Shown here one piece after another: positions 53,166-61,401 of a DNA stretch of 61,897 nucleotides. The DNA lies in NCBI GenBank assembly GCA_016789725.1, contig JAEUQN010000017.1, positions 1 to 61,897 of the forward strand, written 5' to 3'. Positions within the stretch are counted from its first letter, which is position 1. Every line of letters begins with the position of its first letter. The notes under the pieces were generated by a model. That model did no database searches, was not told the origin of the DNA, and worked only from the letters and a program-made list of their open reading frames with translations. The translations under genes and the position numbers were made by a program. This DNA is from Blastocatellia bacterium. Its GTDB lineage: Bacteria; Acidobacteriota; Blastocatellia; RBC074.

Positions 53166-54476
53166 ATGGGTTCTCAGGACGCCTCACGAAGCGAAGGGCA
53201 AGTCGCAAAGTCTGTTAGCAAACTTGTGCCTCGACTGGTTCAGACAATCAAAGAACTGGTGCAAATTCCTTCGGAAAATACGCCTCCCACGGGAGCTGAA
53301 TTGGGTTGTCAGCAATATGTCCACGAGCGATTGGTCGGTCTAGGGCTGAAGGCGGAGATGTATGACATCAATGATGTCTCCGGTCTTACCGATCATCCGG
53401 CGTTTCGTCACTCACGGGATTACAGGAATCGCCCGAATGTCGCTGCTGTCTGGCCCGGCACAGGCGGGGGCCGATCCCTATTACTTTCCGGCCACATTGA
53501 CACCGTGCCGCGCGGCTCAGCGAAATGGAACTACGATCCGTTTGGCGCAACCATCGAAGGCAATCGCCTGTATGGGCTTGGCTCAAATGATATGAAAGGC
53601 GGAATTGCAGCGATGCTGGTCGCGGTGGAAGCCCTGCGCGAAGCCGGTGTTCGTTTACGCGGTGACGTGTTGGTTGAGACTATTGTGGATGAAGAGTTTG
53701 GCGGTGTGAATGGCACGCTGGCAGGACGCTTGCGCGGGCACAATGCCGACGCAGCGATCATCACCGAACCGAGTCAACTGATGCTTTGTCCGGCGCAAAC
53801 CGGAGGACGCACGGCACATATCACGCTTTATGCTGATAGCGGCGGGATTCTGCACGAAGGTGCGCCGCTCCCCAACGTCAACGATCAGTTGCATTACCTG
53901 CTTGGAAAAATCAAAGACTTCGCTGCACAAAGAAAAGCGAACGCGCCAGCACATCCACTGTATGCCGACGGTGCTGATCCGACGCCCGTCTGGGTTACTA
54001 AAATTCACAGCGGCGGCTGGGGCATGAAAGAACCGATTACGCTTCCCACCACGTGTCGCATCGAAGTGTACTGGCAGACGATGCCCGGCGAAGATAAAGA
54101 AGCCGTCGAGCGCGAATTCTTCGCCTGGTTCGAGGAGACAGTAACCGCTCGCGCCGACCTGTTCACCGTCATTCCCGAAGTCACGTTTCCAATAGATTTT
54201 CTGCCCGCTTCGGTCAGTGCGGAAAGCAATGAAGTCATCACGCAACTCTCCGACGTTTTCTCGCAGGTAACAGGCGAGCAACCGTTAGTGCGCGGCATTG
54301 GCGGGCCGTGCGATATGTTCGTTTTCCATCAGCATTTTCACACGCCTGCGCTGCTCTTTGGCCCGCGCGGTGGCAATACGCACAACCCGGATGAATGGGT
54401 TGATCTTGATTCTGCACAGACGACGATGGAAACGCTGGCGCAATTCATCTGTCAGTGGTGTGGCGTCGAGGAATAA
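53166..54476 (+). CDS. M20-family peptidase (ArgE/DapE-like)
   Basis: 436 residues. Metal ligands: H110-D112 in SGHIDTVP, D142 in GSNDMKGG, E176-E177 in DEEFGG, matching two-zinc M20 enzymes; a late HTPALLFGPRG holds the last His. Probable function: hydrolysis of an N-acyl amino acid or dipeptide in the cytoplasm. No signal peptide. It is the first gene of a run with permease, hydrolase and glycoside hydrolase, and is separated from the permease by hairpin B2. Confidence 0.88.
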   Translation: MGSQDASRSEGQVAKSVSKLVPRLVQTIKELVQIPSENTPPTGAELGCQQYVHERLVGLGLKAEMYDINDVSGLTDHPAFRHSRDYRNRPNVAAVWPGTGGGRSLLLSGHIDTVPRGSAKWNYDPFGATIEGNRLYGLGSNDMKGGIAAMLVAVEALREAGVRLRGDVLVETIVDEEFGGVNGTLAGRLRGHNADAAIITEPSQLMLCPAQTGGRTAHITLYADSGGILHEGAPLPNVNDQLHYLLGKIKDFAAQRKANAPAHPLYADGADPTPVWVTKIHSGGWGMKEPITLPTTCRIEVYWQTMPGEDKEAVEREFFAWFEETVTARADLFTVIPEVTFPIDFLPASVSAESNEVITQLSDVFSQVTGEQPLVRGIGGPCDMFVFHQHFHTPALLFGPRGGNTHNPDEWVDLDSAQTTMETLAQFICQWCGVEE

Positions 54477-54486
54477 GTTCGATTCA

Positions 54487-54582
54487 ATTTTCCATTTGTC
54501 ATTTTTCATTTCTCATTTGTTATTGCCCCGACAGCAAAAAACAAATGGCAAATTAAAAATGACAGATGAGAAATGGAAAATG
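54487..54582. repeat. Hairpin element B2 (CATTTTCCAT type)
   Basis: ATTTTCCATTTGTCATTTT... (54487) faces AAAAATGACAGATGAGAAATGGAAAATG-type sequence (ends 54582). The arms are made of TCATTTG/TCATTTC heptamers; the right arm has one extra unit. It starts 10 nt after the M20 stop codon and overlaps the permease start codon. Confidence 0.85.
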
Positions 54583-55952
54583 AAATGATTGCTGAACAGA
54601 CAGCAACAACCAGCAGCGAATTCAAGCGCGTCCTGACGCTCAGCGATTTGGTGATTTTCGGCCTCGCCTTTGTTGGCCCAACTGCGCCGTATTCGATGTT
54701 CGGCATCGCCACCGTCAAATCAGGCGGGCATCTGCCGCTGGTCTATTTGATCGCGATGATTGCGATGAGCTTTACGGCGATCAGCTATGGGCGAATGTCT
54801 GCGGCCTTCCCGGCTGCGGGTTCGACCTACGTTTACGCCTCGAAAGCACTGCATCCGGGAGCAGGGTTTCTGGCCGGCTGGGCGATGACGATTGATTACA
54901 TTTTGATCCCGATGCTGAGCGTGATCTTTGTTGGATTGACGGCAAACAAGGTCTGGCCGGAAGTGCCGTATGCCGTCTGGGTCATCATCACATCAGCCGT
55001 TATCACCCTGATCAATTTGCGCGGGATGGTAATGGCATCGCGCGCGAATTATGTGATGAACGCGATTATGATCGCTTCGCTGGTTTGGTTCATTTTGTTG
55101 ACGTTGAGAGCTTTGTGGGGTGGCGTGGGGGAAGGACGCTTGCTTTCCTCCACGCCTTTTTTTAATCCGCAAACGTTTTCCTTTCCCGCTGTGATGGGCG
55201 CGACTTCGATTGCTGTTTTGTCCTTTATCGGCTTTGACGGCGTGACGACACTCGCGGAAGATGCAAAGAACCCGCGCCGCGACATTGGCCGCGCAACGCT
55301 GTTGGTCTGTTTCGTGGCGGGGGCGCTCTTTGTATTTCAGAGCTATCTGGCACAACTGGTCTGGCCGGATTACACCAAATTCGCACCCGTCGAAACCGCC
55401 TTCATGGATGTGGGTAAACTGGTCGGCGGCAATTCCCTTTTTTACTTCCTTTCATTTGTCCTCGTCGTCGCCGGATTTGCGAGCGCCATTACCGGACAGG
55501 CCAGCGCCTCGCGTTTGTTGTACGGAATGGGGCGCGACCGATTATTACCGCATCGCATCTTTGCATATGTACATCCTCGTTTGGGAACGCCGATTTACAG
55601 CGTGTTGCTGATGGGCGCATTACACCTGATAGGCGCGCTGATCCTGCAATACACCGAAGCGGCGGAACTGGTGAACTTCGGCGCGTTCATCGGATTTATG
55701 GCCGTGAACTTGTGCGTCGTCCGGCATTACTGGCTGGGGAAGCAGGAGCGACGGATTTCTGATCTACTGCTTCCGACGCTGGGCTTCGCGGTTTGTCTAT
55801 ACATCTGGCTACACCTTTCACGGCTGGCGTTGGGATTGGGATTGTTGTGGATGGTAATCGGTGTGGTCTATTTGCTGTGGCTGACGCGGGGATTCAAACA
55901 CGAGATTGCCAGTTTAAATCCAGAAGCCAAAATTTTAGGAGCGAGTGAATGA
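54573..55952 (+). CDS. APC-superfamily amino-acid/amine permease
   Basis: 459 residues with about 12 hydrophobic segments. The first helix pair (LSDLVIFGLAFVGPTAPYSMFG) and GFDGVTTLAEDAKNPRRDIG match APC transporters. The start is ATG 54573 or ATG 54585, both inside or at the edge of the hairpin B2 arm; the short leader is unresolved. Predicted to import amino acids or amines. Overlaps the hydrolase gene by 4 nt. Confidence 0.88.
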   Translation: MENEMIAEQTATTSSEFKRVLTLSDLVIFGLAFVGPTAPYSMFGIATVKSGGHLPLVYLIAMIAMSFTAISYGRMSAAFPAAGSTYVYASKALHPGAGFLAGWAMTIDYILIPMLSVIFVGLTANKVWPEVPYAVWVIITSAVITLINLRGMVMASRANYVMNAIMIASLVWFILLTLRALWGGVGEGRLLSSTPFFNPQTFSFPAVMGATSIAVLSFIGFDGVTTLAEDAKNPRRDIGRATLLVCFVAGALFVFQSYLAQLVWPDYTKFAPVETAFMDVGKLVGGNSLFYFLSFVLVVAGFASAITGQASASRLLYGMGRDRLLPHRIFAYVHPRLGTPIYSVLLMGALHLIGALILQYTEAAELVNFGAFIGFMAVNLCVVRHYWLGKQERRISDLLLPTLGFAVCLYIWLHLSRLALGLGLLWMVIGVVYLLWLTRGFKHEIASLNPEAKILGASE

Positions 55953-56929
55953 AAAGCAAAACCGTTCTCGCAATGCTCATCGCGCTGCTGTACCTCTTTC
56001 CTATCCCAACGCCTGCGCAGAAACAATCTTCGGTGCGCGTCAGGATGAATCAATTGTTAGGATTGTCGCCGCAGAAAACCCCGCCCAAAGCTGAAATGAT
56101 AAAAACGAGCGAAGAGGACGATGTCATCATTGAAGACCTGCGTTTTCAGGCTGACAATAACAATTGGGTTCCGGCGATGATTGTGAAGCCGCGCAACGCG
56201 ACGCAAAAGTTGCCCGCGATCATTTGCCTGCCCGGCACCAGCGGAACGCGTCAACATCTGACCGACACGAGGTTGCGCTTAACAGAATTTCCGCGCCTCG
56301 GCTGGGCGCGCGCCCTAGCCAAACAAGGATTTCTAACCATCTCGCTGGATTATCGCGGCTCTGAAGCGCGCAACCAGGACATCTACCTTGAAGCTTTGCG
56401 CGAACAACTCGCAGGACGCAGCTTCATGGGCATCCTGGTGCATGAAACCATTCGCACGGTGGACTATCTGCAAACGCGGAAAGATGTAGACGGCTCAAAA
56501 CTCGGCATCACGGGCTTTTCGCTCGGCGGCGCAATCACCTGGTATACCGCAGTCGTAGAGCCGCGCCTGAGCGTGATCGTCCCGGTTTGTGGCGGCGCAG
56601 GGATGTATGACGACCTGTTGCGCTCAAGACCGAATGCGAATTATCACTCGCAATATTTCTATCCGGCGGGATTCCTGAAACTCTTCCCCGGCGACCAGCC
56701 CGATGTGTTTGCCGCACTGGCTCCGCGTGCAGTGCTGATTGTCGGGCGCGATCAGGATCAGGGAATGCCGATTGACGGATTGCGCAAACTCGAACAGAAA
56801 AACAAAGCGGTGTACGCCAATCAGAAGGTGTCAGATCGGTTCGCAGTTCACGTCACAGCGGGAAACCACACATACACCAATGAGATGTTTGCACAAGTCG
56901 GTGCCTGGTTCGTGCGCTATCTCAAATGA
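55949..56929 (+). CDS. Alpha/beta hydrolase, secreted
   Basis: 326 residues with signal peptide (VLAMLIALLYLFPIPTPAQ). Nucleophile elbow GFSLGG (S near residue 191), and GNHTYTNEM holds the catalytic His. It resembles dienelactone-hydrolase-like or acetyl-xylan-esterase-type secreted hydrolases. The upstream overlap with the permease (ATGA) suggests translational coupling; hairpin E2 starts on the last base of its stop codon. Confidence 0.82.
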   Translation: MKSKTVLAMLIALLYLFPIPTPAQKQSSVRVRMNQLLGLSPQKTPPKAEMIKTSEEDDVIIEDLRFQADNNNWVPAMIVKPRNATQKLPAIICLPGTSGTRQHLTDTRLRLTEFPRLGWARALAKQGFLTISLDYRGSEARNQDIYLEALREQLAGRSFMGILVHETIRTVDYLQTRKDVDGSKLGITGFSLGGAITWYTAVVEPRLSVIVPVCGGAGMYDDLLRSRPNANYHSQYFYPAGFLKLFPGDQPDVFAALAPRAVLIVGRDQDQGMPIDGLRKLEQKNKAVYANQKVSDRFAVHVTAGNHTYTNEMFAQVGAWFVRYLK

Positions 56930-56999
56930 TGTACGACAGGCGTCTCGCCTGTCTCTGGACTGATGAAAACCCCTGACAGGCGGGCCGCCTGTCGTACAT
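56929..56999 (+). repeat. Hairpin element E2 (ACGACAGGC type)
   Basis: Arms ATGTACGACAGGCG (56929-56942) and CGCCTGTCGTACAT (56986-56999) pair perfectly over 14 bp. The core GATGAAAACCCCTGACAGGC is shared with E1. It lies immediately after the hydrolase stop codon and 17 nt before the next gene. Confidence 0.88.
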
Positions 57000-57016
57000 T
57001 TTCTGAGGAAAACTTT

Positions 57017-60000
57017 ATGCCTCGTTGTCTCAAAATTGCAGCGCTCGCCTTCGCTTTCACTTTGCTGACAATTCAGCGCAGCTATGCGCAGGAAGTTTTC
57101 GCTACCTTTGAAAATCAGGCAGAGATTACTTCGATCAAGGCGTCAGACAACGTGCGCCTCGCGGCCTCAAAACAGTTTCCGGCCTGGAACGTCTCTTCAC
57201 TCGAAGCCGTGTTTCCAGCCAGCGGCGGAACCATCGAACTGACGAAGATTCCGGCAGATTGGCGCAGAAAAGAATCGCTGCTGTTGTTTGCGTGGGCGAT
57301 GCAACCAGCGGAATTGAAAGTGAATTTGCACGATGCAAACGGCGGGCGTTTCATTCAGACGTTTGCGCTTCGCACGGGCGTAAATCACCTGCAATTGCGG
57401 CTGGCGCGGGTGACTGGCATTGACCTGCAAACGATGCGGTCGCTGACATTACAGGCAACGCGCGGCGGCACATTTTACTTCGACTATTTTGCGCTGGATC
57501 GGTTTCACCCGGTGCTGGAAGAGCGCGGGCGCTGGGATGTGGATTACACAATGAACATCGCCACGCCGCACGTTGCGTGGGCCAAGCCATTTGTTAACGG
57601 GCGAATCAAAGCGTTTGCCCTCTCGGATGTGGCCGACGGGCGAGGCATTATCGAATTGGCGCAGCGTCTTGATCTGGATTTCAAAGCAACTTCGATAGGC
57701 CGCGACGAAGGCATAAACAAATGGGGCTTTGGCGATTTTTACCAGCATCGCAGCTTTGGCGGGGAATTCTGGGAAGGCGCTTTCAGCTTGGCACGCACCT
57801 ACATTGCCGACGATCTGCTCAATGGCCCGGATTACGATGTGATCCTGTGGCCGGGGCTGCACGCGTGGGAAAGTTATCCCGAAGAAGTTCGCAAAGAAAT
57901 CCGCCGCCGCGTCGAAGCGGGTGCGGGGCTGGTGCTGTTTTATCCAAACAGTCAGGAAAGCGATCTGTGGCAGCTTTCGCCGCTCACAAAAACCGGAGCT
58001 ATCAAACGTGGCAAAGGTTCCGACCGGACGGGATTGGATCAGACGCAGTGGCGTGCAAAAGGCGAGCATTACATCACGCGCGGCGTTCCGTTGGATGCGT
58101 TTCCGTGGGGACATTTGAGCGTGCCGTCGTCTGAAGCGGCTGGCGAGGTGCTGTTGGAAACCGCAAATGGAACACCTGTGCTGGCCGTGAAGACTGTCGG
58201 CAAAGGGCGCGTCGTCGCCTTCGGCTACAGCGAGCGCGGAATGATTCCCGAAGTCGAAGAGATGTTCGAGACGGGGTTGCATTATTCATATCACGAATAT
58301 CTCTGGTCGCTGGTGTCGCGCGCTGTTGTCTGGGCCGCAAAGCACGAACCGCAAGGTACAATTCGCAAACTGCAACTGTCGCCGAAAAGCCTGAACGTGA
58401 CGCTGGAGAATGCGCCAGAAGGAGCCGAAGTAGCAGTGACGATTCGTTCCAGCTTCGATGAGTTTGAAGCGATGGAGCGAGTGCCGATCAAGCAACAAAC
58501 CGCTACGCTCACTTTTCCCAAACCGCTGACTGGCGGTCGCCATTTTGCCGAAGCGTATTTGATCGAAAAGGGGCGCGGCATTGATTGGGCAATGCAGACG
58601 TTTGAGGTTCCGGCAGCAACAACGATCAGCGAACTCACGCCCGAAAGTGATCGCGTCAAAGTTGGCGGCCAAATCAGCGCCCGCCTGAAACTACAATCGA
58701 ATCAGGCAGCAGATGCCACGATCACAGCGCGACTGTACGACAATTACGACCGCTTGCTGGATGAACGACGCTATCCGGTCAAAGCACAAGGGCAAATCGA
58801 ACAGCCAATCAGTCTCAACTCAATCGGCGCGTTGACGCACCTTGCCAAGGTTGATTGCGAGGTGTCCGTCAATGGCGTGCGCGCGGATCGCAGAATTTCA
58901 GAAGTCTTTGTCCTGCAACCGCGCCGCTGGGACGATTACGATGTGGTGATGTATCTCTTTGGCAAAGAGCCGATTCCCGGCATCTGGCCCGCGATTGACG
59001 AACAATTGCGGCGGCTGAATATCACAACGCTTTCGTCCTACACGCTTAGTCACAGCAAACACGCAAACTTCAACATTCAGGCGCAAACACGCATCAGCGG
59101 GCAGGAGTCGCCCGATGGCGCGAAACGCGATTACTACGTGAAGATGAAGAAGCAGTACGCCGAAACACACGACAAAAAATTGCTCGTGCGTGAATACTGC
59201 CTGCACGATCCGGCCTACCGCGAACTGATTCGCAAAGAACTCAAGCAACTGGCGGAACCCTGGGTCGGATTCTCGCCGATGTCGTATTACGTGCTGGAAG
59301 AGCCTTCGCTCACCTGCTACGTGGACGATTTGGATTTGTGTTTTTCGCCGCACACGATGCGGGCGATGCGCGAGTGGCTGAAGACGGAATACAAAACGCT
59401 CGACGCGTTGAATCGGCAATGGAGCACGAGTTTCACGAGTTGGGAGGAAGTCACACCAGACGACACGTATGAAGCGCAGAAACGCGGCAATTATGCTTCG
59501 TGGGCCGATCATCGCACGTTTATGGAAAAGAGCTACGCCGACACGTTCGAGTTTGTGCTGGGCGAACTGCGCAAGCTCGATCCTGAAGGCATTCTGCTCA
59601 ATTCCGGCACGCAGGAATCAGCCCCGCACAACGGCAGTGATTACAGCCGCCTCAATCAATTCACCAAACATTTGAACTCTTACGAAGGCGGCAATCAGTT
59701 CGACTTCCACCGCAATTTCAACCCGGACGTGAAGATTTCAGGCGGCGCTGGCTATGGGATGCTGGGCAAAAACGTCCTCTACGATTTTTACCGCAACCTG
59801 TTCAAAGGCGCGAACGGCGGCGCGTATGTTTTCTGGCAGTATTCGACGATCAGCCCTGATTTGACGCTGTGTCAGAGCGGCAAAGACATCGCCGCAGGCT
59901 TTGATGAACTACGCGGCGCGGGTATTGGCAAACTGATTGCTTCAGGTGCACCCGACAACAATCGCCTTGCGATTCACTATTCCTATCCGAGCATTCACGG

Positions 60001-61141
60001 ATCGTGGATTGTGGACGGCAAGATTGAACCGGAAGTCGTTTACGATCCGACCAGCGTCACGCATCGCCGCTTCAACGCCAATCGTGACGGTTGGGTCAAG
60101 ATGCTGCGCGATGCTGGATTACAATTCGATTTCATCGCTTATGGCGACGTTGAGAAAGGCAATCTGATCGCGCAAGGCTACCGCACATTTATTCTGCCGA
60201 TGAGCGTTGCGCTGAGCGACAAAGAGGTCGCAGCAATCCGCGAGTTTGTTCGACAGGGCGGCACCGTCATCGCCGATGCGCTGCCCGGCGTGATGGATGA
60301 GCATTGCGCATTTCGTGATGCCCGCGCGCTGGCCGATGTGTTTGGCATTGTGCCATCGAAATCCAACCGCGATGCAGTCGTAGCAATGAACGGCGAGCCT
60401 GATTTGAAACTGGCAGGCGCAAAAGCTCTGCGCAACGAAGCGGGCCAACCATTGCTCGTCGAAAACCGCTTCGGGCAAGGTCGCGCGTACCTACTGAATT
60501 ATTTCCTGTATCGTTACGCCGAAGATAAGTTGGAGCGAAAACAAGGGCCGACGCTGGAGAAATTGAAGCAGGTGATGACCGCTGCGGCAATCAAGCCCGC
60601 CGTCAACCTGACCTCGCTGGCAGGCGAACGCGTGGCCGATTGCGAAAGCTATCTCTTCAATTTCGGTTCTACCAAACTGCTCGGCCTTGTGCCGGATATG
60701 GACAAGCCCGCGCCGCAACGATTGCGCGTCACGTTCGATAAGCAAGGCGTGCTGTACGACGTGCGGCAACGACGCTATCTCGGCACGGGATCATCGTTTG
60801 AAATTGATGTCGAACCTGCTGTGCCGCGCCTGCTGGCATTGATCGAAACGCGCATCAGCGGAATGACGTTGCAGGCGACAAAAACCGCACGATTGGGCGA
60901 AGGCGTGACAATTCAATTTCGCCTGCCCTCTGCGCCGCAACTCAATTCCGTAGCCGTCGTCAAAGTGACCTCGCCAACCGGGCGCGAGATGCACTATTAC
61001 GGCGGCAATCAGGAAATCAAGAACGGATCAGGCAGTATCAGCTTCCGAACGGCGCGCAATGATTCGGCGGGAACATGGCGCGTATCTGTCACCGACACGA
61101 TCAGCGGAGAAACAGCGAATGCAGAGATCACGATTCGGTAA
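57017..61141 (+). CDS. Giant secreted GH42-like (beta-galactosidase) protein
   Basis: 1374 residues; ATG 57017 follows GAGGAA, with a signal peptide (IAALAFAFTLLTIQRSYAQ). An N-terminal beta module and a glutamine-amidotransferase-like trimerisation segment (VVIWPGLHAWESY-like, residues about 270-300) precede a central TIM-barrel (about 640-1000) with YYVLEEPSLT, a plausible acid/base Glu. A second amidotransferase-like block (LPMSVALSDKEVAAIREFV) and a C-terminal beta domain follow. Likely acts on beta-galactosides or related glycans; the exact GH family is inferred. Followed by hairpin I. Confidence 0.72.
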   Translation: MPRCLKIAALAFAFTLLTIQRSYAQEVFATFENQAEITSIKASDNVRLAASKQFPAWNVSSLEAVFPASGGTIELTKIPADWRRKESLLLFAWAMQPAELKVNLHDANGGRFIQTFALRTGVNHLQLRLARVTGIDLQTMRSLTLQATRGGTFYFDYFALDRFHPVLEERGRWDVDYTMNIATPHVAWAKPFVNGRIKAFALSDVADGRGIIELAQRLDLDFKATSIGRDEGINKWGFGDFYQHRSFGGEFWEGAFSLARTYIADDLLNGPDYDVILWPGLHAWESYPEEVRKEIRRRVEAGAGLVLFYPNSQESDLWQLSPLTKTGAIKRGKGSDRTGLDQTQWRAKGEHYITRGVPLDAFPWGHLSVPSSEAAGEVLLETANGTPVLAVKTVGKGRVVAFGYSERGMIPEVEEMFETGLHYSYHEYLWSLVSRAVVWAAKHEPQGTIRKLQLSPKSLNVTLENAPEGAEVAVTIRSSFDEFEAMERVPIKQQTATLTFPKPLTGGRHFAEAYLIEKGRGIDWAMQTFEVPAATTISELTPESDRVKVGGQISARLKLQSNQAADATITARLYDNYDRLLDERRYPVKAQGQIEQPISLNSIGALTHLAKVDCEVSVNGVRADRRISEVFVLQPRRWDDYDVVMYLFGKEPIPGIWPAIDEQLRRLNITTLSSYTLSHSKHANFNIQAQTRISGQESPDGAKRDYYVKMKKQYAETHDKKLLVREYCLHDPAYRELIRKELKQLAEPWVGFSPMSYYVLEEPSLTCYVDDLDLCFSPHTMRAMREWLKTEYKTLDALNRQWSTSFTSWEEVTPDDTYEAQKRGNYASWADHRTFMEKSYADTFEFVLGELRKLDPEGILLNSGTQESAPHNGSDYSRLNQFTKHLNSYEGGNQFDFHRNFNPDVKISGGAGYGMLGKNVLYDFYRNLFKGANGGAYVFWQYSTISPDLTLCQSGKDIAAGFDELRGAGIGKLIASGAPDNNRLAIHYSYPSIHGSWIVDGKIEPEVVYDPTSVTHRRFNANRDGWVKMLRDAGLQFDFIAYGDVEKGNLIAQGYRTFILPMSVALSDKEVAAIREFVRQGGTVIADALPGVMDEHCAFRDARALADVFGIVPSKSNRDAVVAMNGEPDLKLAGAKALRNEAGQPLLVENRFGQGRAYLLNYFLYRYAEDKLERKQGPTLEKLKQVMTAAAIKPAVNLTSLAGERVADCESYLFNFGSTKLLGLVPDMDKPAPQRLRVTFDKQGVLYDVRQRRYLGTGSSFEIDVEPAVPRLLALIETRISGMTLQATKTARLGEGVTIQFRLPSAPQLNSVAVVKVTSPTGREMHYYGGNQEIKNGSGSISFRTARNDSAGTWRVSVTDTISGETANAEITIR

Positions 61142-61145
61142 TCCG

Positions 61146-61401
61146 ATTTCAACCTGCGGAGCAGGTGGCAGCATAAAGCCCAGGGTGGAGCGTATAAGCG
61201 CGGAACCCTGGGTGAGCGAGCGCGAGACCATCAAGCCCACGGAGTGGGCGACAGCCATTGTGTGCGTGAGAAAGGTTGAAAGACCAGGTTTTCTATCGCC
61301 CACTTCGCGGGCTGGTGAACTATTGCTTTGCCGTTCCCAGGGTTCCGCGCTTCCGCGCTCCACCCTGGGCTTTATGCTGGCGTCCGCTTTGCGGACTGAA
61401 A
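61146..61401. repeat. Hairpin element I (multi-branched, 256 bp)
   Basis: Perfect 24-bp pair CAGCATAAAGCCCAGGGTGG... at 61169-61192 and 61356-61379. Inside, AAGCGCGGAACCCTGGG (61196-61212) pairs with 61336-61352 (17 bp, perfect), and AGCCCACGGAGTGGGCGA with a near-complement. It begins 4 nt after the stop codon of the glycoside hydrolase and its right arm holds the ATG of the next gene. Confidence 0.85.
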
